This document shows, piece by piece, positions 36,534-43,739 of a stretch of 43,739 nt of DNA; positions within the stretch are counted from its first letter, which is position 1; the number at the start of each line of letters is the position of its first letter. The position numbers were made by a program, and so were the translations under genes. Source of the DNA: Candidatus Saccharimonadota bacterium (GTDB taxonomy: Bacteria; Patescibacteriota; Saccharimonadia; Saccharimonadales; UBA4665). The stretch covers positions 1 to 43,739 of the forward strand of contig JAICLK010000003.1 of assembly GCA_025927415.1 (NCBI GenBank). Direction: 5' to 3'. Below the pieces are notes generated by a model that saw nothing but the letters and a program-made list of their open reading frames with translations, did no database searches and was not told the DNA's origin.

Positions 36534-37694
36534 ATGAAGATTGGACTGGTCTGTCCGTATAACATTGCCTACGGTGGCGGCGTACAAAAACTGGTGCTGG
36601 CTTACCAGGCTGAACTCGCACGGCGTGGCCACGATGCATACATTATTACTCCCGAGCCGCGGGAAATGCGCGAGGACTTCCAGCACGATCACGTCATTTT
36701 TCTTGGCAGCGGCACTGAAGTTGCCAATCCGCTGCACACAACCGGCCAAGTCTCGGCCGGCCTCAATGAAGAGATCGATGAAGTTCTGAACGAGTATAAA
36801 TTCGATGTGCTGCATTTCCATGAGCCTGGCGTGCCCATGCTTGGCCGGCAAATGCTTGCGCGCAGCAACACGGTGAATGTTGCTACGTTTCATGCTGCCT
36901 TTCCCGAAACGGTCGTTGGCCGCACGTTTGCACGCGTGGCTACGCCGTATATCAAACCATTGCTGCGCCTCATCGACGAATACGTGGCAGTTTCGCCCGC
37001 CGCAGCAGAGTATGTCCACGAGCTTACCGGTATGCCCGTCGCTATTATTCCAAATCCTATCGACACCAAGCACTACAAACCACCAAAAACCCGCGATGAT
37101 TCCGGGCTGCGCAAAACCATCCTGTATGTCGGCCGTCTGGAAGGGCGCAAGGGCGTGCATTTCTTGTTGCGAGCGTTTGCACTACTAGAGCAAAAGCGCC
37201 CAGACGTTTCGTTGTTGATTGCCGGAGATGGCACCGACCGAGAAAAATTGGAACGTCAAGCACGGCATCTCAATCTAAAAAATGTAGAATTTGTCGGCTA
37301 CGTTACCGAAGCACAGAAACTCGAATATTTGCAAACGTGCGACCTCTTTTGTGCGCCGTCGGCTTATGGCGAGAGTTTTGGTTTGGTGCTGCTTGAGGCT
37401 ATGGCAACCGGGCTCGTTACCGTGGCTGGCAACAATCCGGGTTATCGTTCGGTGCTCACCGGCCTCGGTGCCATTTCGCTGGTAAGTCCTCGCCGTGAAG
37501 ATGATTTTGCGCATCGCCTGGACATACTGTTGTACGAAAATTCTTTGCGTAAACTGTGGCGTGACTGGGCGAAAAGCGAGATCAAGCAATACAACGTGCG
37601 CGTGATCATCGATCAATACGAAGCGCTCTACGAGCGGGCAATCAAAAAACACAAGCGTAAGTACCGTACGCATAAGCCCAATGAACAAGCTTAA
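36534..37694 (+). CDS. Glycosyltransferase family 4
   Basis: KIGLVCPYNIAYGGGVQKLVLAYQAELARRGHDAYIITP, LYVGRLEGRKGVHFLLRAF, SAYGESFGLVLLEAMATG. Confidence 0.9.
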   Translation: MKIGLVCPYNIAYGGGVQKLVLAYQAELARRGHDAYIITPEPREMREDFQHDHVIFLGSGTEVANPLHTTGQVSAGLNEEIDEVLNEYKFDVLHFHEPGVPMLGRQMLARSNTVNVATFHAAFPETVVGRTFARVATPYIKPLLRLIDEYVAVSPAAAEYVHELTGMPVAIIPNPIDTKHYKPPKTRDDSGLRKTILYVGRLEGRKGVHFLLRAFALLEQKRPDVSLLIAGDGTDREKLERQARHLNLKNVEFVGYVTEAQKLEYLQTCDLFCAPSAYGESFGLVLLEAMATGLVTVAGNNPGYRSVLTGLGAISLVSPRREDDFAHRLDILLYENSLRKLWRDWAKSEIKQYNVRVIIDQYEALYERAIKKHKRKYRTHKPNEQA

Positions 37695-38826
37695 AATAGG
37701 CTTTGTGCTCGACGATTCGCTGGATACGCCGGATGGTGTACAGCAGTATGTGCTAGCGCTGGGCAGTTGGCTGAGTAAGCAAGGCCACGACGTGCACTAC
37801 CTTGTGGGCGAAACGCACCGAACTGACATTGCTAACGTGCACGCTCTAAGTCGCAACATGCACGTGCGTTTCAATGGCAACGGCATGTCTACTCCTCTGC
37901 CCGTGAACCCGCGGAAAATCCAGGCGTTATTAGCCAAAGAGAAATTTGACGTCTTGCACGTGCAGATGCCCTACAGTCCATTTTTGGCGCAGCAGATTAT
38001 CAACAAGGCGCCCTCATCGACGGCCATCATCGGCACGTTCCATATTATGCCCCAGTCGGGCTTGGCAGATGCGGCGAATCGCTTTCTTGGCTTCTTGCTG
38101 CGTGGCTCGCTGAAGCGCTTTGATCAAGTATTTGCCGTATCGAATGCCGCTGCCGGCTTTGCACGCAAAACCTTTAATGTAGACGCGGACGTTCTGCCAA
38201 ATGTCGTTGACGTAACACGCTTTGCCAGCGCCAAGCCGCTGCCGCAATATAACGACGACACGTTAACTGTGATGTTTTTGGGCCGGCTGGTGCCGCGCAA
38301 AGGTGCGCGAACGTTACTGGAAGCAGTGAGTATTCTTAATCAATTGGAAAAGCACAAGAGCCTACCGCCGTTTCGCGTCGTCATTTGTGGCAAAGGGCCG
38401 TTAGCGAGCGAGCTGCAGCAATACGCTGCGACTGAAGGCATCGAGGATTTGGTAGAGTTTGCAGGCTTTATTGCCGAAGACGACAAGCCGTCATATCTTG
38501 CCAGTGCCGACATTATGGTGTTTCCGAGTAGCGGTGGTGAGAGCTTCGGTATTGTGCTCATCGAGGCAATGGCGTCTGGCAGGCCGGTAGTGCTGGCGGG
38601 TGATAATCCTGGCTATCGGTCAGTGTTATCGCCTAAACCCGAACTACTGTTCGACCCCAAAAATGCCGTTGCACTATCCCAAAAACTTACAGAATATTTG
38701 CAAGTTAAACGTACTCGCACGGAAGCTGTAACATGGCAAAAAGCCTACGTTCCGCAATTTGATGTAGCAACCGTCGGCAAGAAGCTGCTGAAAACATACC
38801 GTGAACAGTTGCAAGAAAAGCATTAA
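37681..38826 (+). CDS. Glycosyltransferase family 4
   Basis: KIGFVLDDSLDTPDGVQQYVLALGSWLSKQGHDVHYLVGE, FLGRLVPRKGARTLLEAV, GESFGIVLIEAMASGRPVV; overlaps the upstream GT4. Confidence 0.9.
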   Translation: MNKLKIGFVLDDSLDTPDGVQQYVLALGSWLSKQGHDVHYLVGETHRTDIANVHALSRNMHVRFNGNGMSTPLPVNPRKIQALLAKEKFDVLHVQMPYSPFLAQQIINKAPSSTAIIGTFHIMPQSGLADAANRFLGFLLRGSLKRFDQVFAVSNAAAGFARKTFNVDADVLPNVVDVTRFASAKPLPQYNDDTLTVMFLGRLVPRKGARTLLEAVSILNQLEKHKSLPPFRVVICGKGPLASELQQYAATEGIEDLVEFAGFIAEDDKPSYLASADIMVFPSSGGESFGIVLIEAMASGRPVVLAGDNPGYRSVLSPKPELLFDPKNAVALSQKLTEYLQVKRTRTEAVTWQKAYVPQFDVATVGKKLLKTYREQLQEKH

Positions 38827-38843
38827 ATAGGGATAATGGCTTT

Positions 38844-39941
38844 ATGTTTAAGCTCCGACAAAAGAAAGACGACGCAGATTTAGAAATAACTATCGGCAAC
38901 CGCACGGTCATCCGGGTACTGTTTCTTGTGGTGTTGTTCATGCTTTTCTTTGCAGCCCTGCGCAAGGCGGATCATGCGCTTATTCTTATCTTCATCGCCT
39001 TCTTCTTGGCTGTGGCGTTAAACGCGCCAGTGCATTGGCTGGCCAGTCATTTGCCGGGCCGAACGCGCGGCGACCGTGGCGTGGCTACGGCTGCTTCTGC
39101 TGCAATTGTCGTGCTTGTTCTCGTAGGTTTTTTGGCGAGTGTCGTGCCACCAATTGCGCATCAGACCAGCAGTTTTATTGACGCAGCCCCAGGCTATATT
39201 AGTGATATTCAAAATCAGAACGGTCAGGTGGGCAAGTTTGTACAACGCTACCATCTGCAAGATGAAGTCAGCAAGGTTTCTGGCCAGCTGAAAGAACGAC
39301 TCAATGGCGTCGCTGGCAGCACAGTGTCTGCTGTTACGAGTTTGGGTAGCAGTATTTTTGCGGTACTTACCGTACTCGTGCTCACTTTTATGATGTTAGT
39401 CGAAGGACCGCACTGGGTTGATATTGCCACCGAACTCATTCCTACCAAAAAGCAAGGTTACGCGAGAGAGCTGGGCCACGATATGTACCACGTTATTCGA
39501 GGGTATGTGAACGGCCAAGTGATTTTGGCTGCACTGGCTTCAGCGCTTATCGTGCCGGCACTCTTTATTTTGCACATTAGCTATCCGATTGCGCTGATGT
39601 TCGTGGTATTTGTTTGCGGACTCATTCCCATGGTTGGTCATACCATCGGTGCTTTCATCGTTACCCTTGTGGCGCTCTTCCACTCCATCCCAGTAGCGAT
39701 CATCATTCTGGCCTACTACATTTTGTACCAACAGATTGAAAACTATCTTATTCAGCCACATATTCAAGCCAACACAACCAACCTTTCGCCGCTCCTCGTG
39801 TTCGTTGCCGTTGTAGTTGGGGTGAGTTTTGATGGTCTGCTGGGCGGCCTGGTTGCTATTCCGCTGATGGGTTGCCTGCGAGTAATTGTGGTTGACCAAC
39901 TCAACCGCCGCCATCTCGTTCATGAACTCGCCGAAGAGTAA
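38844..39941 (+). CDS. AI-2E family transporter
   Basis: Multi-TM; IAFFLAVALNAPVHWLA, IENYLIQPHIQANTTNLSPLLVFVAVVVGVSFDGLLGGLVAIPLMG. Confidence 0.88.
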   Translation: MFKLRQKKDDADLEITIGNRTVIRVLFLVVLFMLFFAALRKADHALILIFIAFFLAVALNAPVHWLASHLPGRTRGDRGVATAASAAIVVLVLVGFLASVVPPIAHQTSSFIDAAPGYISDIQNQNGQVGKFVQRYHLQDEVSKVSGQLKERLNGVAGSTVSAVTSLGSSIFAVLTVLVLTFMMLVEGPHWVDIATELIPTKKQGYARELGHDMYHVIRGYVNGQVILAALASALIVPALFILHISYPIALMFVVFVCGLIPMVGHTIGAFIVTLVALFHSIPVAIIILAYYILYQQIENYLIQPHIQANTTNLSPLLVFVAVVVGVSFDGLLGGLVAIPLMGCLRVIVVDQLNRRHLVHELAEE

Positions 39942-39952
39942 TACTCACACTC

Positions 39953-41359
39953 CTAAAGTCGAAACCAAAGAGCACCGTTCGGTGTGTCGCGTAGCCCAAT
40001 ACCCTGCTCTGCCAGGTTGTCACGAAGTTCGTCACTTTTCGCCCAGTCCTTGTTTGCCCTGGCTTCTTCGCGTTTGTTAATCTGGCCTTTTTGTTCGTCA
40101 GAAATGTCTTGGCTACGCAGAAGGTTAACGCCTAAGTAGTCGCGAATGCTTTCCAGGAGGTTTACCAGGCCTTTTAGGTCGGCATCCGTTAAGCTCATGA
40201 CTTCGATAGCGCTAAAAAAATTATCAATTCGCGACAATGCACTTGGTGTATCCAGATCATTTTGCAAAGTGTTCAGTAGGTCAAGCGCTGCTTTGCTTGC
40301 GCCAGCTTCGATGGTTACATCACCGCCTGGGGTTTGCGGCTGAAAACGTCGGTCGGCAACTTCCTGCCAGTGTTGTAAGCGATTCTTGGCAGCTTCGAGC
40401 GATTCCCAACTAAACTTGCTTTGGCTGCGGTAATGGCTCTCCAGCACATGCAAGCGCAAGACTTCTAGACTGTAGCCTTTGGCTTCAATGTCTTCGAGTG
40501 TGATGCCGTTGCCTAAGCTCTTGCTAATCTTTTCGCCCTCCACGGTAATGTGGTTGGTGTGCATCCAGTAGTTTGCAAACGGTTTGCCGGTTGCGGCTTC
40601 GCTTTGGGCAATTTCGTTGGTATGGTGCACGGGTACGTGGTCGATGCCGCCGGCGTGGATGTCCAGCGTTTCGCCCAGATATTTCATGCTCATAGCCGAA
40701 CATTCGATGTGCCAGCCCGGAAAACCGTTGCCCCACGGGCTGTCCCACTCCATGTCTCGTTGATGGTCGGCTGGGCTGAATTTCCAGAGGGCGAAGTCGC
40801 CTACGTTGCGCTTTTCTTTATTAAACTCTACACGCTTGCCCGCTTGCTGTTCATCGAGGTCGAGCCGAGCGAAATTGGCGTACTTCGGAAACTTGCTTGT
40901 GTCATAATAAATGCCATCGCTGGTTTTGTACGTAAACCCCTTTTCTTCGAGTTTTTGGATGAGGGCGATTTGTTCGGGAATGTGGTCGGTGGCTCGTGGC
41001 AGAAAGTCTGGCTGCAAAATATTTAAGCGCTCTAAGCCCTTTTCAAAATAATCGGCGTAAAATTTCGCGATGTCCCACGCGGTTTTGCCTTCACGTCGGG
41101 CGCCTTTTTCGAGCTTGTCTTCGCCTTCGTCGGCGTCACTTACCAAGTGGCCAACGTCCGTAATGTTCATCACCCACTTTGGCTGCAGGCCGCTGGCTTT
41201 TAGGGTTCGGATGAGAATATCTTCGCGAATGTACGTAAACCAGTTGCCAATGTGCAGATAGTCGTATACGGTTGGGCCGCAGGTGTACACCGTAACGGTG
41301 GGTGGATGTAGCGGCTGAATTTCTTCCACCTGGCGAGTGGGTGTGTTGTAGAGTTTCAT
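39953..41359 (-). CDS. cysS: Cysteinyl-tRNA synthetase
   Basis: [66 protein letters not shown] (KMSKS-type). Confidence 0.97.
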   Translation of the reverse strand: MKLYNTPTRQVEEIQPLHPPTVTVYTCGPTVYDYLHIGNWFTYIREDILIRTLKASGLQPKWVMNITDVGHLVSDADEGEDKLEKGARREGKTAWDIAKFYADYFEKGLERLNILQPDFLPRATDHIPEQIALIQKLEEKGFTYKTSDGIYYDTSKFPKYANFARLDLDEQQAGKRVEFNKEKRNVGDFALWKFSPADHQRDMEWDSPWGNGFPGWHIECSAMSMKYLGETLDIHAGGIDHVPVHHTNEIAQSEAATGKPFANYWMHTNHITVEGEKISKSLGNGITLEDIEAKGYSLEVLRLHVLESHYRSQSKFSWESLEAAKNRLQHWQEVADRRFQPQTPGGDVTIEAGASKAALDLLNTLQNDLDTPSALSRIDNFFSAIEVMSLTDADLKGLVNLLESIRDYLGVNLLRSQDISDEQKGQINKREEARANKDWAKSDELRDNLAEQGIGLRDTPNGALWFRL

Positions 41360-41380
41360 GGTTTTTTCTAGTATATCATT

Positions 41381-42127
41381 TTAGAGTGCGGCCAGCTCCG
41401 CGGTTCGGGCAACGGCTAGGCTGCCAACTTGGACGAACGTGTAGGTTGCATCGGTTTCGATTGGGTAAAAAGCCAGCTCGTCATGATCTTCGGGGTGAAG
41501 GGTGAGGTTGGGCGCAACGTCTATGTAACTATTGATTGCCTGGTGCGGTGGTGAATAGCGAAATTGGCTGACATTCTTTGCGGCGGCATGGTGGAGCACA
41601 TGACGGCTTTCTGGGCCGGCTTTAGCAAGATAATCGCCCTGTTGGCCGAAACTTGGATGAACTTCCAGAATGCCAATGTCGCGGCCATCTTCTGCCGCAA
41701 CAATTTGCGCGGCGCGCAGTGCAACCATGCCAGTGGCAACGTGGTCCGGGTGGTCGTGCAAGAGGCGCGAGCTGAGCAGTAGATTTATGTTGTAATGACG
41801 AATCCACTCGGCAACCGTCGGAGCTAGTTCGTTGACATGCTGTGCGACATTGCCATCTGGCGCGTAGAGTTGGGCAAACGTTTGAAACCCAAGTATTTTG
41901 GCACAGGCTCTACCCTCGGCTATGCGGCCACCATCACGTACAATTGTAGTGTGTGGCGCAAAATCTTTCGTACCAGCATCGCTGGGCGTGAGCGTGATGA
42001 CGTGCTTTGGTAACCGCAGACGTTTTGTTACGGCCTGGACGTGACCTTTGACGAGCGTATCATCAAGGTGCGCTTCGACATCACCGAGTACCACATCTTC
42101 AGTAAGTAATTCTGTAACTTGTTTCAT
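41381..42127 (-). CDS. PIG-L/LmbE-like deacetylase family protein
   Basis: GDVEAHLDDTLVKGHVQAV, TPSDAGTKDF, LHDHPDHVATGMVALRAA. Confidence 0.75.
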   Translation of the reverse strand: MKQVTELLTEDVVLGDVEAHLDDTLVKGHVQAVTKRLRLPKHVITLTPSDAGTKDFAPHTTIVRDGGRIAEGRACAKILGFQTFAQLYAPDGNVAQHVNELAPTVAEWIRHYNINLLLSSRLLHDHPDHVATGMVALRAAQIVAAEDGRDIGILEVHPSFGQQGDYLAKAGPESRHVLHHAAAKNVSQFRYSPPHQAINSYIDVAPNLTLHPEDHDELAFYPIETDATYTFVQVGSLAVARTAELAAL

Positions 42128-42257
42128 AGTCTCCTGCTGTAAGTTGCAAATAAAAAACGAGCCGGTGAGGCTCGTTTGAACGTAAAAAATCTAACCTCAC
42201 CGACAGGGTTCGGCTTGGCAACACAGATTTGCAGCGATTTGCAAAGTGTTCATATCG
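42128..42257 (-). promoter_or_regulatory. Attenuator-like 5' leader upstream of the PIG-L gene
   Basis: On the minus strand: GTCGGTGAGGTTAG...AACGAGCCTCACCGGCTCGTTTTTT; the terminator hairpin AACGAGCC/GGCTCGTT contains CCTCACCG, complementary to upstream CGGTGAGG. Confidence 0.55.
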
Positions 42258-42263
42258 GGATTT

Positions 42264-42292
42264 ATTTTACCATACCGCTTATTGTTGGTCAA
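42264..42292 (-). promoter_or_regulatory. Predicted promoter for the PIG-L leader (TTGACC-17-TAAAAT)
   Basis: Minus-strand TTGACC, 17 nt spacer, TAAAAT; overlaps the 5' flank of the leader and the 3' end of the DHH gene. Confidence 0.65.
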
Positions 42293-43286
42293 GTTGCGCA
42301 AGTAGCTCAGTTGCTTTAGCAACGCACTCTGATTTTATGTCGGCGAAAGCTCGACCCTTGGTAATTTTGAAACCGCTGGCATACGCATGACCGCCGCCAC
42401 CGAAATGTTCGGCCAATTTGTTGGCGATTGGCTTGCCGTAGTTGCTGCGGATTTTGGCAGTCACGTGACCGTCGTTGTAGAGTTTGAATGCGATGGCGAT
42501 GTCGGTGTTGGTGGTTAGGCGCATGTCGTCAATTACGAGCATGGACGGGTTGTACAGCGGGCTGTATGTTTCAATTTCTTCCCACGGAATGGTAATGGTT
42601 GCCACGCGGTTATCCGCATAATATTCGACTCGCTCCAGCAGCCGGCCTTTGTAGTGCACAAGCTCCGGTGCTTTGCGCATCATTTCGCGGCGACGTTCTT
42701 CGAGGTCGGGAATGCTCACGCCGCCATCTACCAGTTCAGCGATAATGTGGATACTGCGCGCCGTGGTGGCGGTGGTGGTGAGGCCAAGGCTGTCAGCCAG
42801 AATGCTTACCGCAAGCATTTCTTTCGTGGTGGCGTTCAGCGGCCAGTCGAGTTGCTGCGCCAATTCGTAGATAAGTTCGCCGGTTGCGACGACCGGATAA
42901 TTGCAGACAACTTTGGCAAACGGAATGGTCTGCTCGGTTTCGTGGTGGTCGAGAATGATGCATGGCTTGGCGGCAATCCAATGCTTTTGGCCAGTCTTGG
43001 TTAAGGTTTCGAGCAGGCTGTCTGCGCTGGTGTCAACGATAATGCTGGCGTCGAACTGGTGTGGCAACTCGGGATTGACTCTGTCCCAGCCGCGCAAATG
43101 CCGTAGGTAGGTTGGAATATCCACGCCGCAGTACAAAAATGGCTCTTTGCCGAGCTCGTGCAAGATTTGCTCCATCGCCAGCGCACTGCCAAGACTGTCA
43201 CCGTCCGGATTGTCGGCTTGGATAATAACAACGCGCCGAGCGTCTTGCAGCACGGCTCTAATCTGATCTGCTTCTGGATAGGTCAT
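42279..43286 (-). CDS. DHH-family phosphoesterase (NrnA-like oligoribonuclease/pAp phosphatase)
   Basis: VVIIQADNPDGDSLGSALAMEQIL, IIVDTSADSL, IILDHHETEQ, HFGGGGHAYASGFKI. Confidence 0.93.
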   Translation of the reverse strand: MTYPEADQIRAVLQDARRVVIIQADNPDGDSLGSALAMEQILHELGKEPFLYCGVDIPTYLRHLRGWDRVNPELPHQFDASIIVDTSADSLLETLTKTGQKHWIAAKPCIILDHHETEQTIPFAKVVCNYPVVATGELIYELAQQLDWPLNATTKEMLAVSILADSLGLTTTATTARSIHIIAELVDGGVSIPDLEERRREMMRKAPELVHYKGRLLERVEYYADNRVATITIPWEEIETYSPLYNPSMLVIDDMRLTTNTDIAIAFKLYNDGHVTAKIRSNYGKPIANKLAEHFGGGGHAYASGFKITKGRAFADIKSECVAKATELLAQLDQQ

Positions 43287-43291
43287 GTGCT

Positions 43292-43739
43292 TTATTTTAC
43301 ACGAGTTGCGATGATTTCGTGGAGTTTCGAATCCAGACCGTCGTATGGCGGATTGAAAGTCGGATCATTGATAAAGCTGAGTGGCTTCCATTCAAGTGCT
43401 TCAGAATCATCGTCTGGCACTGGCTCGCCTTCGCGCTTGTGGGCAATAATAACAAGGTCGCACAGAGATTCGCTCCCACCTTCCTCGTACAAACCAGAAT
43501 ATGCCGTAATGAGTTCCAGTTCGTCGATAGTCATGCCGGTTTCTTCGCGAATTTCACGCTTGGCCGCATCGAACGGATTTTCGTTGAACTCGCAAAAGCC
43601 ACCTGGCAAATCGTACAAGCCTTTGGCCGGTTCATACGCGCGCTTCGAGTAGAGAATTTCGCCTCTACTGTTGTACAGTACGACGGCGACGGTGGCCTTC
43701 GGGTTGTTATAAAAATGGTGGCCTTGGTCGCAGACATAG
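43292..43739 (-). CDS. NUDIX hydrolase, 5' end outside window
   Basis: Open to the window edge: NPKATVAVVLYNSRGEILYSKRAYEPAKGLYDLPGGFCEFNENPFDAAKREIREETGM (Nudix box). Confidence 0.9.
   Translation of the reverse strand, partial: YVCDQGHHFYNNPKATVAVVLYNSRGEILYSKRAYEPAKGLYDLPGGFCEFNENPFDAAKREIREETGMTIDELELITAYSGLYEEGGSESLCDLVIIAHKREGEPVPDDDSEALEWKPLSFINDPTFNPPYDGLDSKLHEIIATRVK

Noticed and set aside
42128-42257. tmRNA, SRP RNA or 6S RNA in the PIG-L leader region
   Set aside because: Length and landmark motifs do not match; attenuator layout explains it better.

Overview
The window looks like a chromosomal segment of a Candidatus Saccharibacteria (TM7)-like bacterium; this is inferred from gene content, standard code 11 and no rRNA in view. 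Ordinary content: an F1Fo-ATP synthase operon (atpI-like/B/E/F/H/A/G/D/C, with three extra small ORFs), NDH-2, a cytochrome bo-type oxidase operon (cyoABCDE), polyprenyl synthase, FAD-linked oxidase, MprF/LPG-synthase-like protein, GH76-like secreted protein, two GT4 glycosyltransferases, a sortase-motif surface protein, cysS, NrnA-like DHH phosphoesterase, a PafA/Dop-family ligase and one tRNA-Gln(TTG). The most unusual signal is a family of three expression modules (about 3592-4650, 16449-17629, 17639-20075). They share an architecture not explained by ordinary operons: a near-consensus sigma70 promoter; a leader arm perfectly complementary (12-16 nt) to a trailer arm beyond the last gene; one or two leader hairpins with module-specific sequence but the same placement; a strong SD; GC-rich orphan CDS(s); a GC-rich 3' hairpin; the trailer arm; and, in two of three cases clearly, a hammerhead-ribozyme-like fold just downstream. 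The predicted RNA is a panhandle whose 3' end would be made by self-cleavage. Other notable signals: an in-frame TAG splitting atpD, a family of roughly 80-130 nt palindromic elements in intergenic gaps, a roughly 500 bp element with about 50 bp imperfect terminal inverted repeats, an attenuator-like leader upstream of a PIG-L-family gene, and many putatively leaderless promoters. All calls come from reading the sequence; no database search or folding software was run.
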